The notes under the pieces are model-generated. The model saw only the letters and a program-made list of their open reading frames with translations. It had not been told where the DNA came from and made no database searches. Shown here piece after piece: positions 16,764 through 24,998 of a stretch of DNA of 42,848 nt. Positions within the stretch are counted from its first letter, which is position 1, and every line of letters starts with the position of its first letter. The DNA is taken from contig JAFZWG010000068.1 in assembly GCA_017617395.1 (NCBI GenBank), forward strand, positions 1 through 42,848. Reading direction: 5' to 3'. Both the position numbers and the translations under genes were made by a program. This DNA comes from Lachnospiraceae bacterium. GTDB lineage: Bacteria; Bacillota; Clostridia; Lachnospirales; Lachnospiraceae.

Positions 16764-17667
16764 GACGATTCTGGAAATCAAAAATCTTACGAAGTACTAC
16801 GGCAAGGTGAAGGGCGTCGAGAATCTTTCGCTCTCCCTGAACAAGGGGGAGATCTTCGGTTTTATCGGCCCGAACGGCGCCGGCAAATCCACGACGATCC
16901 GCTCGGTCATGAACCTGATCAACAAGGATTCTGGCTCGGTTGTGTTTGGTGGGCGCGAGCTGACCAGGGACGACGTGGAGGCGAAAAGTCGGATTGGATA
17001 TCTGCCGAGCGAGGTCTTTTTGTACGACGATCTCACGGTGAAGGGAATCTTCGATCATCACGAGAGTTTTTACGGCAAATACCCGTGCGCAGCAAGGATT
17101 CACGAAAAGCGGCAGGAGTTGGTCGCGCGGCTGAAGCTCGACGAGACGCGCAAGGTTGAGGACCTCTCGTTAGGTAATCTTAAGAAGGTCGGCATCGTTT
17201 TGGCGTTGATGCACGAGCCTGAGTTGATCATCATGGACGAGCCGACGAGCGGTCTGGACCCGATCATGCAGAAAGTCTTCTACGAGCTTTTGAGGGAAGA
17301 GCGCGACAAGGGCAATACGGTATTTTACTCGACGCACATTCTGAGCGAGGTTTCGAAGATCTGTGACCGCGTGGGCATCATCCGAAGCGGCGAGCTGATT
17401 AAGGCCGGCCAGGTCGACGAAATCAGCGACAAGCAGCTGACGTTTGTGACTGTCACCGCCGACGAAGTCGATGCGCTTGTGGCGGAGCTCGGGGTCAAGG
17501 TGCTCTCGAGGGAGGGCGACACTGTGCGCTTTGCGAACACGCTGCCGGACGATGAGCTGATCAAGAAACTGGCGGCGTTCCGGATCCGCAAGATCTTCAT
17601 CGAGGAGGCTACGCTCGAGGAAATGTTCATGCATTACTACGAGGAGGTGCCGGATGATAAAACGTGA
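16756..17667 (+). CDS. ABC transporter ATP-binding protein
   Basis: A 303-residue ATPase. Walker A is GPNGAGKST (38-46), the signature loop is LSLGN (about 137, a variant of LSGGQ), and Walker B is LIIMDEP (Asp161, Glu162). The extra C-terminal domain (about 220-300) is usual in ABC-2 type drug or antibiotic exporters. ATG 16756 overlaps the stop of the kinase gene, and its own stop overlaps the permease start by 14 bases. The three genes are thus translationally linked. With the permease it should form an exporter. Confidence 0.92.
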   Translation: MSETILEIKNLTKYYGKVKGVENLSLSLNKGEIFGFIGPNGAGKSTTIRSVMNLINKDSGSVVFGGRELTRDDVEAKSRIGYLPSEVFLYDDLTVKGIFDHHESFYGKYPCAARIHEKRQELVARLKLDETRKVEDLSLGNLKKVGIVLALMHEPELIIMDEPTSGLDPIMQKVFYELLREERDKGNTVFYSTHILSEVSKICDRVGIIRSGELIKAGQVDEISDKQLTFVTVTADEVDALVAELGVKVLSREGDTVRFANTLPDDELIKKLAAFRIRKIFIEEATLEEMFMHYYEEVPDDKT

Positions 17668-18445
17668 GTTAAAAGTCAATCTGAGAGGATTTGTCATCTG
17701 GACCGCGACCATGCTGGTGCTCCTTCTGTTGATCTATCTGGTTTATCCGTCGATCGTGAGCGACGGCAAGGGCAACAAGGTGAATGAGATGCTTACGGCA
17801 TTTCCGCCCGAGCTGTTGAAAGCATTCAACATGGACATTGCAGGGCTTGACACAGCCTTCGGATGGCTGAAGTCGGAGGGCTTCGTCTTTTTGTATCTGA
17901 TCATCGGTATCTACAGCTGCCTTCTCGGCTCGAACATCGTGCTGAAGGAGGAGAGCGAGAAGACGATCGAGTATCTGGCGGCGCTGCCGATCACCAGACG
18001 CAGGGTCGTCGCGGACAAGATTGTCGTCTCCATGATCTACATCCTCTCGATGATCGTGATCCTCGGCGCGTTCAATATTGTTGCGCTGAATATCTCAGAG
18101 ACGCCGGACAATAAGCAGCTTCTTCTGCTGAGCATCACACCGGTGTTTCCGTCCATTGTGCTGTTTGCGCTCGGGTTGTTCATCTCGACGTTTACGCACA
18201 AGACGAAGAAAATGCTCGGCATCAGCATCGGTCTGGTCTTCGCCGCGTACATTTTTAACGTGATCTCGGAGATGGGCAAGAGCGTGGAAGGCTTCAAATA
18301 TCTTTCCGCGTTTACGCTGGCGGATTCCCGCGGGGTGATCATGAACTCTGCGCTGAAGCCTGCGTGCATCGTAATCAGCCCGGTGCTGTTCGCGGTGTTG
18401 CTCGCGCTGGCGTTTGTACGGTATCAGAGGAAGGAACTGGTGTAG
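17654..18445 (+). CDS. ABC-2 type transporter permease
   Basis: A 263-residue membrane protein with six hydrophobic segments, the partner of the ATPase before it. The segment between the second and third helix, LKEESEKTIEYLAALPITRRRVVADKI, is typical of ABC-2 permeases and forms the coupling loop. The start ATG 17654 lies inside the end of the ATPase gene with GAGGTG upstream. The substrate is unknown; the linked phosphotransferase-like gene suggests a self-resistance or detoxification unit, but this is inference. Confidence 0.9.
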   Translation: MIKRELKVNLRGFVIWTATMLVLLLLIYLVYPSIVSDGKGNKVNEMLTAFPPELLKAFNMDIAGLDTAFGWLKSEGFVFLYLIIGIYSCLLGSNIVLKEESEKTIEYLAALPITRRRVVADKIVVSMIYILSMIVILGAFNIVALNISETPDNKQLLLLSITPVFPSIVLFALGLFISTFTHKTKKMLGISIGLVFAAYIFNVISEMGKSVEGFKYLSAFTLADSRGVIMNSALKPACIVISPVLFAVLLALAFVRYQRKELV

Positions 18446-18473
18446 AGTTGGTCAGCTGCGCTGGTCGATGGCG

Positions 18474-18489
18474 ACTGTTCTACAACAGT
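18474..18489 (+). promoter_or_regulatory. Dyad ACTGTT-N4-AACAGT before the flavin reductase gene
   Basis: A perfect 6-bp inverted repeat with a 4-bp centre lies 37 bp before the start codon. The inner sequence TACA-AC-AGTA resembles a BlaI/MecI-type operator. No matching repressor gene is in the window. Confidence 0.3.
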
Positions 18490-18525
18490 AGTACATAGTG
18501 AATAAACGAAAAAAGGAGAAACAAT

Positions 18526-19092
18526 ATGGGGAAGATCAGCTTGCGTCCGAACAATGATTTTTGTCCGCAGACGCTGTTTTTGTACGGGACTTACGATGAA
18601 AAGGGCAATCCGGACTTCGGCCTTTTCTGCTGGTTCAGCTATATCTGGGAGCATGAGATGGGCGTTATGTGCTGCATCGGCGGCAATAAGCTCACAAAGG
18701 ACAACATTAAGAGAAGCAAGGTGTTTTCCGCCAATCTGGTCACCGAGGAGCTTTTGCCGGTCGCGGATTATCTCGGCTGTGTGAGCGGGGACAACCCCGA
18801 CAAGATGAAGGTTGCGCTCGACATCGGCAAGGGCGCGGTGCTTGATGTGCCTGTGCTGGAGAAGTCGCCGGTCACATTCGAGCTCGAGGTGACGGACTTC
18901 ATCACGAAGGGCGACGGGGATATTATGCTTTGCAAGATTCGTAACGTTTTGCAGGATGAGTCGCTCTCCTCCGATGAAAGCGTGGAGCAGAAGCTTCGCC
19001 GCATCGCGCCGGTCAAGACCACGGCGCTAACGTATCTCGGCTACGACGGAAGGGCGCTCGGCGCCTGGGGCGAGCTGATGAAACAGCTTTGA
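18526..19092 (+). CDS. Flavin reductase-like FMN-binding protein
   Basis: A 188-residue protein of the flavin reductase / split-barrel fold. The N-terminal CPQTLFLYGTYDEKGNPDFG and the later CIGGNKLTKDNIKRSKVFSANLV stretch resemble NADPH-flavin reductase-like proteins of anaerobes. Length is normal. ATG 18526 follows AAAGGAG. The function is probably flavin or metal reduction. A relic of a GNAT gene follows immediately and overlaps its last stop base. Confidence 0.85.
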   Translation: MGKISLRPNNDFCPQTLFLYGTYDEKGNPDFGLFCWFSYIWEHEMGVMCCIGGNKLTKDNIKRSKVFSANLVTEELLPVADYLGCVSGDNPDKMKVALDIGKGAVLDVPVLEKSPVTFELEVTDFITKGDGDIMLCKIRNVLQDESLSSDESVEQKLRRIAPVKTTALTYLGYDGRALGAWGELMKQL

Positions 19093-19196
19093 TTGAGCCG
19101 GAAAATGAAGTCGCCAAAAAGCTGTACGCGTCCTTCGGTTTTACGGAGACCGGGGAAATGTGCGACGACGAGATTGTTGCGGTTTTGAAACTGTAG
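19092..19196 (+). pseudogene. 3' remnant of a GNAT acetyltransferase gene
   Basis: A frame starting on the last base of the flavin reductase stop encodes about 34 residues: IEPENEVAKKLYASFGFTET, then GE, and ending VAVLKL with TAG 19194-19196. The PEN-x-VA-x-KLY-x-SFGF-x-ETGE pattern is the classical C-terminal motif of GNAT enzymes. There is no start codon or ribosome site, and the N-terminal two thirds are gone. It appears to be what remains after a deletion. Confidence 0.7.
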
Positions 19197-19244
19197 GCTA
19201 TGCATGTGTTGGCGACTGCGCCGACAAAAAGAGGAGGGAGCACT

Positions 19245-20219
19245 GTGGAAACAAATCAGATTTACAACCGGCAGCTGAAGGAGGCCATCGGCAACGAATG
19301 CATTAAGGTTTTGATGCAGAACAACCAGATGACACCGGAGGATTTTAAGACGCTCGGGATCTCCTGGGGATATCTCTACACGCGGGACGACGGGCAGATT
19401 GAGGCTGTTCTCAAGATGACATTTTCCGACAAGGTGCATTTCTTTGCGGTGCAGAACGGAAAACTCATGGTGATTGATATCAACGATGTCATTTTCGAGC
19501 AGGCGGTGAACTATACGAAGCAGAATCATCCCTGCCTGCAAAGCGATGAGCTCCCCGAGACTAAGCTTCAGCGGAAGCGCCGCGAGAAGAACAACAAACT
19601 CTGCCGGAAGCAAAACATTGCCGCTGCGGACAGACTCATGACCTGCTGGAACGATGATGCGGTCACGCTCAAGGACAAGGAGACCGTCTGCAAGCGTGCG
19701 ATCGCATGCCTGATCTGCACACAGATCGCGTGCGACATCGGCAAGAACAACTATCAGGAGAGCATTGAATTTTTCGCGCCGATGCTTAAGCAGTACGGCG
19801 TGGAGGAGCTTCTGAACTCCAAGGAGAAGAGCCTTGTGGACGGCACCTACTCGATGCAGGATGCAATCGACATGGACTGGGCGTACGAGGCGTACTGGGC
19901 GCTGTGCTGGAGCCTGGGGCTCGTCAAGGACATCTCCGACGCGGGCGAAATCTGCGACTGTGAGAAGGCGATCGGCTTTGTCATGAGCAGCGGTTCGACG
20001 GAGAAGTTCATCAAACGGTGCAAGCTCCGCAGCAAGGAGGAGATCCTTGACATGCTGGACTTGTATTATCGCTACAACTGGGCGATCAACGATAAGAAGG
20101 TACATGCGGATTCGCCAACCGGCAACCTTCATCCGTCCATCGTCATCGAGCGCCGCCGCGGCCTGGAGTGGCTTGTGACGGACGTCGACGACTGGTACGA
20201 TATTGAGATGAACGCGTAA
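19245..20219 (+). CDS. DUF4272 family protein
   Basis: A 324-residue cytoplasmic protein. The C-terminal part carries motifs known from DUF4272 proteins: AYWALCWSLGLV with ICDCEKAI, then RSKEEILDMLDLYYRYNW, and finally IVIERRRGLEWL. The N-terminal 90 residues look like a separate alpha/beta domain. Start is a GTG at 19245 with GGAGGG six bases before; the ATG at 19200 lacks a site. The family has no established function. Confidence 0.8.
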   Translation: METNQIYNRQLKEAIGNECIKVLMQNNQMTPEDFKTLGISWGYLYTRDDGQIEAVLKMTFSDKVHFFAVQNGKLMVIDINDVIFEQAVNYTKQNHPCLQSDELPETKLQRKRREKNNKLCRKQNIAAADRLMTCWNDDAVTLKDKETVCKRAIACLICTQIACDIGKNNYQESIEFFAPMLKQYGVEELLNSKEKSLVDGTYSMQDAIDMDWAYEAYWALCWSLGLVKDISDAGEICDCEKAIGFVMSSGSTEKFIKRCKLRSKEEILDMLDLYYRYNWAINDKKVHADSPTGNLHPSIVIERRRGLEWLVTDVDDWYDIEMNA

Positions 20220-20281
20220 GTACTGTGCCTATTTTTCGCGAAAACCGGGACTAAGAGATAGAAGGGCAGAGTGACAAGGAG

Positions 20282-20306
20282 TGACGAGGGGACAGTTCTT
20301 TTGTCA
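20282..20306 (+). repeat. Degenerate half copy of a ggggacag inverted-repeat element
   Basis: The 25-bp TGACG...TGTCA sequence contains AGGGGACAGT and matches one arm of the element at 39279-39345 with a few changes and a 2-bp deletion. It lies in the leader of the sigma-factor gene. Confidence 0.55.
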
Positions 20307-20327
20307 CATCAAAAGGAGGTGAGCCGA

Positions 20328-20888
20328 ATGGAGGATAACGGTGCAAGTAGCTACCGCCGTTTTCTGAAAGGAGACTGGGACGGCCTGACGGAAATCGTCG
20401 AGACGTACTATGAAGGGCTCGTTCTCTTCTTAACGCGCTATCTCGGAAATGAAGCGGACGCGGAGGACATGGCGGAGGAAGCACTGTTTGTACTGGTGGA
20501 CAAAAAGCCGTCCTTTCGCGGCGATTCCCTCTTCAAGACCTGGCTGTACAACATCGCCAGAAACCGTGCGGTGAAGTACATGTACAAAAACCGGCGCTCG
20601 ATTCCGGTGTCGCCGGAGGATCTGGCGGGATTGGCAGCCGAGGAAGAGGATGTGCTCGTAAGATGTGAGCGAAACGAAGAGGCGGAGAAGCTTACGAAGG
20701 CGATGGAGCATTTGCCGGAGGATTACCGTCTCGTGCTTCAGCTGAAGTACGTCGAGGAGATGTCCGCAAAGGAGATCGCTGCGGCGACCGGGCGGACTGT
20801 TCACAGCATCAACAGCTTTTTGAAGAGAGCTCGCGCTGCCCTTAGGAATGAGCTTGCGAAGGAGGGCATTGACGATGAGAAGCACTGA
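20328..20888 (+). CDS. ECF-type RNA polymerase sigma factor
   Basis: A 186-residue sigma-70 factor with only regions 2 and 4. Region 2 is seen in ETYYEGLVLFLTRYLGNEAD followed by AEEALFVLVDKKPSF, and region 4 in LPEDYRLVLQLKYVEEMSAK with the helix-turn-helix EIAAATGRTVHSINSFLKRA. The start ATG 20328 has a full AAAGGAGGTGA site. Its last 14 bases overlap the following gene for a membrane protein, the normal layout of an ECF sigma factor and its anti-sigma partner. It should control a small envelope or stress regulon. Confidence 0.93.
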   Translation: MEDNGASSYRRFLKGDWDGLTEIVETYYEGLVLFLTRYLGNEADAEDMAEEALFVLVDKKPSFRGDSLFKTWLYNIARNRAVKYMYKNRRSIPVSPEDLAGLAAEEEDVLVRCERNEEAEKLTKAMEHLPEDYRLVLQLKYVEEMSAKEIAAATGRTVHSINSFLKRARAALRNELAKEGIDDEKH

Positions 20889-22359
20889 GGAAGTGATGGA
20901 GCGCCTGAAGGCGAGACATGAGGAAAATACAGCGAAAAAACAAAAGAGAACCAAGGCGATCGTCGGAGCGGTCGTTGCCTTGTTGTTAATCGGGATTTCC
21001 ATTCCGGTCTATCAAAAAATCGGCAAGGGAAATAAGCTGCAGCCGGATTCGGGCACGACCCCGACAGAGAGCGCAGCGCCGACGAAGGAGGTCACGCCGG
21101 TTATTACGGCGCAGCCGACGCCGTCGGGAAGCAAAGCAAAATCGATCGAGACAGTTTCGGAGAACGGTTCCGGCGACGAACTTATGCCGAAGGCCGGTGT
21201 GATTTACATAGGCCGCTCGCTTGAGTCGATGTTCCGCGAATATGCCGGTCGCGACGATGTTCTGTTCTCGGTGAAGATTACGTTCCAGACGGAGTGGGAT
21301 GACCCGGAGTTGGAAGCGTTTACGAAGGAGTACCGCGAAAAATATGAGCGAAATCCTTTGTACGAGCGATACCGGATTGCTTTCGGCCAGTGGTTTGACG
21401 GGGAGTACCAGGAAGAGGCCATTGCGCGCTCAAAGAGCGGAGAAGATTGGGTTGCGGTGGTAAAGGACAGCGAGAGGATTTTTCAGCAGGTTCGCAGAGA
21501 CAGCTTCACGGACGAGGAGTGGACGGAACTTGATGAGATTCTCCGGCATGTCGACAATTACGACAAAGATTTTCAGGAACTCTCGGAGCGGATTCATGCT
21601 GAGGAGCTGGAGCGACTCAAAGCGTACAGCGATCTGACGTTCCGGTATGCCGCGGAGAAGAACACGATCCGCGCGTTGATCTCCCCGAAGCAGTTCGAAA
21701 ACTTCCTGATTTCGGAGCGGTTCAGCTACGAGTTCCAATGGACGGAGGCGAAGGACCTTGCGGATCTGGAGAAGGCTATCGCCGGCTTTACGAAGGTGAC
21801 GAAGGAAGTCGTTACGCCGGAGCACACAATCGTGATCGACGACTCCAACAAAAAACTTGACAAGAAGCTGTGGGGCGAGCATGATGCGGATGAGTGGGTC
21901 TGGATTTACGTCTGCTTCGGTGACGCCTGGGAAGAGGGCCAGCGGATGCTTCGCGAGCAATACCCGGAGGAGTACGCGGCGTATATCTGGCTGAAGGAAT
22001 CGGAACATCCGGAACCCGGAGATCCGAGAGTTGAGCTCGGAGTGCGAGGCTCGGAGCTTCACAACTCGCTTCCCGGCGTCTGGGAAGAGGAGCAGGAGGC
22101 GAAGTATTTTGCGCGGTATCCGGAGAGGCTTCGATATAAAACGGAGAACCAGAGTGTACATTCCCTGAGCCTGAGGGTCCCGTACTCGATGGTGCTTGAG
22201 ATCGTTAACGATGAGGGCGTCACGAAGATCGGGCGTTGGCCGGAGGACAAGCGCAAGCCCGAGGTCGTCGGCAAGTACAAGGGTCTTGATGTTTACGACC
22301 TTCAGGGAATCAACGAAGATACGGACGCGTGGTACGAGGTAACGTACGAAACGGAGTAG
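20875..22359 (+). CDS. Probable membrane anti-sigma or sensor protein
   Basis: A 494-residue single-pass protein. A short charged cytoplasmic part (1-28, EEVMERLKARHEENTAKKQK) precedes a membrane helix (about 29-46). A Thr/Pro/Ser linker follows, then a large outer domain (about 90-494) with many Glu, Arg and Trp residues, including YREKYERNPLYERYRIAF and a long coiled stretch near 200-260. The position and overlap with the sigma gene suggest that it restrains the sigma factor, but no zinc-finger anti-sigma motif is present. The outer domain matches no family I recognise. Confidence 0.75.
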   Translation: MRSTEEVMERLKARHEENTAKKQKRTKAIVGAVVALLLIGISIPVYQKIGKGNKLQPDSGTTPTESAAPTKEVTPVITAQPTPSGSKAKSIETVSENGSGDELMPKAGVIYIGRSLESMFREYAGRDDVLFSVKITFQTEWDDPELEAFTKEYREKYERNPLYERYRIAFGQWFDGEYQEEAIARSKSGEDWVAVVKDSERIFQQVRRDSFTDEEWTELDEILRHVDNYDKDFQELSERIHAEELERLKAYSDLTFRYAAEKNTIRALISPKQFENFLISERFSYEFQWTEAKDLADLEKAIAGFTKVTKEVVTPEHTIVIDDSNKKLDKKLWGEHDADEWVWIYVCFGDAWEEGQRMLREQYPEEYAAYIWLKESEHPEPGDPRVELGVRGSELHNSLPGVWEEEQEAKYFARYPERLRYKTENQSVHSLSLRVPYSMVLEIVNDEGVTKIGRWPEDKRKPEVVGKYKGLDVYDLQGINEDTDAWYEVTYETE

Positions 22360-22372
22360 TATGGAAGAGAAG

Positions 22373-22405
22373 AAAGACCGTCGGTGTAAAAACCGGCGGT
22401 CTTTT
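22373..22405. terminator. Bidirectional terminator between convergent genes
   Basis: A 12-bp stem (22373-22384 with 22393-22404, one G-U pair) has AAA on the left and TTTT on the right, so it can stop transcripts from both the sigma operon and the yitT-like gene that ends at 22411. Confidence 0.85.
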
Positions 22406-22410
22406 CGCGT

Positions 22411-23292
22411 TTATGACAATCTCTTTTCAAAATCGCCGAGCACGGCGGACGAGGGATAGACGTTGACAAATGCCAGCGGATCGAGGTCCGGCAGCGCGTG
22501 TCGCAGCCGGTGGTATTCGTACTCCGACATGACGCTGATGACGAGCTTGCGCTCGGCGCCGGAGTAGACGCCTGTGCCGGTGAAGACGGTCGCGCTTCGG
22601 TTGATGTTGTCGCGGATCCAGTCGCCAATCTCGGTCTCCCTGTTCGTGAAGATGTTGACGGTCACGGCACGGTTCTGCAGGTGAATCTTGTCAATGATCA
22701 GCGAGCAGCAGAACGCTGCGATGATGGAGTACACGGCAACCTCGGGGTTGAAGACGATCGCGCAGACAGCGTACACGACGATGTTCACGGCCAGCGAGAC
22801 GCGGCCGACGGTCAGGATGCGGTACTTCTGGCTCATGACGATGCCGATGATGTCCGTGCCGCCGCCGGAGCCGAAACCGACGTACAGAAGGCCGCTGCCG
22901 ATGCCCTCGAAGAAACCGCCCACGATTGTGTTTGTGAGGGCATCCGAGATGATCGGTTCCTTCGGAATCGGAAGGAAGGACATGAGGGCACTCTCCAGGA
23001 TGATCGTGAAGCCGGCCTTGAGCATCGATTTGGATCCGAGGACGCGCCAGCCGAGGATGACGATCGGAATGTTCAACAGAAAGTATAGGGCGCCTTTGAT
23101 GTTGTAGGGCTCGAGCGGCGTGCCGATCGCGAGCAGCGACAACAGCTGCGAAATGCCCGTAAACCCGCCGGAATATAATCCGCCGGGCAGAATGAAGAAG
23201 TTGACGCCGAGACAATAAATGAGCGAGGCGATGATGCAGATGGTAAAGTTGGTGACACCGCTTTTGACGGTTCCCCGCTTGTTGTCGAACAT
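22411..23292 (-). CDS. YitT family membrane protein
   Basis: A 293-residue protein with five or six membrane segments and a cytoplasmic C-terminal DUF2179 domain. The opening CLGVNFFILPGGLYSGGFTG and the GFGSGGGTDIIG loop are hallmarks of the YitT (DUF161) family. The last 80 residues form the DUF2179 ferredoxin-like fold (RAVTVNIFTNRETEIGDWI). Its biochemical role is not established. ATG at 23292 has GGAGG upstream. It converges on the sigma operon. Confidence 0.92.
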   Translation of the reverse strand: MFDNKRGTVKSGVTNFTICIIASLIYCLGVNFFILPGGLYSGGFTGISQLLSLLAIGTPLEPYNIKGALYFLLNIPIVILGWRVLGSKSMLKAGFTIILESALMSFLPIPKEPIISDALTNTIVGGFFEGIGSGLLYVGFGSGGGTDIIGIVMSQKYRILTVGRVSLAVNIVVYAVCAIVFNPEVAVYSIIAAFCCSLIIDKIHLQNRAVTVNIFTNRETEIGDWIRDNINRSATVFTGTGVYSGAERKLVISVMSEYEYHRLRHALPDLDPLAFVNVYPSSAVLGDFEKRLS

Positions 23293-23320
23293 GAAGTGAT
23301 AACCTCCGGTTGCGGAACAA

Positions 23321-23350
23321 AAAGGCCGACTGTCATGTGACAGCCGGCCT
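23321..23350 (-). terminator. Terminator of the fucose isomerase-like gene
   Basis: A 14-bp near-perfect stem (AAGGCCGACTGTCA with TGACAGCCGGCCTT, one mismatch) is followed on the minus strand by a run of T. It ends the gene at 23378. Confidence 0.85.
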
Positions 23351-23377
23351 TCGTGATCAAACTTGTAATCTCAAGGA

Positions 23378-24853
23378 TTAAGCCCAGGGATTCTCGGTCG
23401 GGTACGGAAGGGACTTCGGCTGGTTGTAAGCAATGTCCTTGATGCCGAGGAACTTGAATACCTCGAACAGGGCCTTGCCGCAGTGACCGAATGCTACCGC
23501 ACCGTGGTGAGGATATCTCTTCTGGATGAGCACGTGACGATAGAAGCGTCCCATCTCCTTGATAGCGAAGATTGCGATACCACCGAAGGAACGGGTAGGT
23601 ACGTCGAGAATCTCGCCCTCAGCGATGTAGGAAACAAGCTCTCCGTCGCTGTTGCACTGCAGACGATAGAAGGTGATGTCGCTTGCTGCGATGTCGCCCT
23701 CAAGGGTTCCGCGTGTGAAATCAGGCTCGCTTCCTTCCGGCTCGAGGAGACGGTGCTGGATGAGCTGATACTTGATCGCACGGTCGCTGCACATCTTGCA
23801 GGACGGAGTGTTACCGCAGTGGAAGCCCATGAACGTATCGGTAAGCTTGTAATCATACTTGCCCTTGATGTCCTCGTCGTAGATGTACTGAGGAACGGAG
23901 TTGTTGATGTCAAGGAGAGTGATTGCATCGCCGGTTACGCAAGCGCCGATGTACTCGGAGAGTGCGCCGTAGATATCAACCTCGCAGGATACCGGGATAC
24001 CGCGGCTTGCAAGACGGCTGTTTACGTAGCAAGGCTCGAAACCGAAGGTCTCCGGGAATGCAGGCCAGCACTTGTCGGCAAATGCCACATACTTGCGTGC
24101 ACCCTTGTGCTGCTCAGCCCAGTCAAGGAGCGTAAGCTCGAACTGTGCCATACGAGCGCTCATCTCAGGGTAGTATTTGCCTTCGCCCATTTCCTTAGCC
24201 ATGTCTTCGCAGACAGACGGGATACGAGGATCGTTCTCATGTGCCTTGTAAGCTACGAAGAGGTCAAGCTCGGAGTTCTCCTCAACCTCAATGCCAAGCT
24301 CATAGAGACCCTTGATGGGAGCGTTGCAGGCGAAGAAGTCCTGCGGACGAGGTCCGAAGGTAATAATCTTAAGATTCTTAACACCGATGATAGCGCGAGC
24401 GATCGGAACGAAGTCAGCGATCATCTTCGCAATGTCATCAGCGGTTCCTACCGGATACTCCGGAATATAGCCCTTGAGGTGGCGCATTCCGAGGTTGTAG
24501 GAGCAGTTCAGCATACCGCAGTAAGCATCGCCGCGGCCGTTGATCATGTCGCCGTCACCCTCGGCAGCAGCCACGAACATTACGGGGCCGTCGAAGTTCT
24601 TAGCGATCAAAGTCTCGGGAGTCTCGGGACCGAAGTTGCCGAGGAAAACTACAAGTGCGTTGCACTCAGCCTTCTTAACATCCTCAACCGCCTTGAGCAT
24701 ATCAAGCTCGTTCTCCACAGTTACGGGACACTCATAGAGGTCACCCTTGTAAGCAGCCTTGATAGCGGCGCGTCTCTTCTCGGACAGAACGATCGGGAAG
24801 CAGTCACGGCTAACGGCAACAATACCGAGTTTTACTACAGGAATATTGTTCAT
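23378..24853 (-). CDS. L-fucose isomerase-like protein
   Basis: A 491-residue member of the L-fucose/L-arabinose isomerase family in its shorter form (about 490 rather than 590 residues). Recognisable parts are NALVVFLGNFGPET, the metal-site region CWPAFPETFGFEPCYVNSRL, TFMGFHCGNTPSC and the C-terminal HHGAVAFGHCGKALFEVFK. It should interconvert an aldose and a ketose with a Mn2+ cofactor; the sugar is uncertain. I chose ATG 24853 (MNNIPV) rather than 24895, because the promoter at 24903-24931 puts the transcript start at the earlier ATG. No sugar kinase gene is adjacent. Confidence 0.8.
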   Translation of the reverse strand: MNNIPVVKLGIVAVSRDCFPIVLSEKRRAAIKAAYKGDLYECPVTVENELDMLKAVEDVKKAECNALVVFLGNFGPETPETLIAKNFDGPVMFVAAAEGDGDMINGRGDAYCGMLNCSYNLGMRHLKGYIPEYPVGTADDIAKMIADFVPIARAIIGVKNLKIITFGPRPQDFFACNAPIKGLYELGIEVEENSELDLFVAYKAHENDPRIPSVCEDMAKEMGEGKYYPEMSARMAQFELTLLDWAEQHKGARKYVAFADKCWPAFPETFGFEPCYVNSRLASRGIPVSCEVDIYGALSEYIGACVTGDAITLLDINNSVPQYIYDEDIKGKYDYKLTDTFMGFHCGNTPSCKMCSDRAIKYQLIQHRLLEPEGSEPDFTRGTLEGDIAASDITFYRLQCNSDGELVSYIAEGEILDVPTRSFGGIAIFAIKEMGRFYRHVLIQKRYPHHGAVAFGHCGKALFEVFKFLGIKDIAYNQPKSLPYPTENPWA

Positions 24854-24902
24854 TCTAAGTACCAAACCTTTCTCATATTTGACGGAGACCGCCATTGCAT
24901 CT

Positions 24903-24931
24903 ATTATACTTTATCGGAAAATGGCTGTCAA
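24903..24931 (-). promoter_or_regulatory. Strong sigma-A promoter
   Basis: On the minus strand a perfect TTGACA (24926-24931) and a perfect TATAAT (24903-24908) are spaced by 17 bp. The expected start of transcription near 24896 leaves about 43 bases of leader before ATG 24853. A GGAAAATG octamer copy sits within its spacer. Confidence 0.92.
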
Positions 24932-24940
24932 TAAAAACAA

Positions 24941-24976
24941 AAAGAAGCTGACACATTCTGCTGCGTCAGCTTCTTT
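24941..24976 (-). terminator. Terminator of the Asp-rich lipoprotein gene
   Basis: A 12-bp perfect stem (24941-24952 with 24965-24976) is followed on the minus strand by TTTTTGTTTTTATTG. Its T tract runs into the -35 box of the next promoter. Confidence 0.9.
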
Positions 24977-24998
24977 GAAAATACGGATGGATTTGCCG

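Noticed and set aside
1-22400. Integron cassette array
   Set aside because: No attC-like palindromes after the genes and no integrase; terminators and ribosome sites explain the spacing.
24854-24895. ATG 24895 as the start of the fucose isomerase-like gene
   Set aside because: The consensus promoter places transcription start at this codon, leaving no leader; the next ATG at 24853 fits better.
23483-24934. A 483-codon plus-strand frame opposite the fucose isomerase-like gene
   Set aside because: It is an antisense frame kept open by codon use; the minus-strand product matches a known family and has a consensus promoter and terminator.
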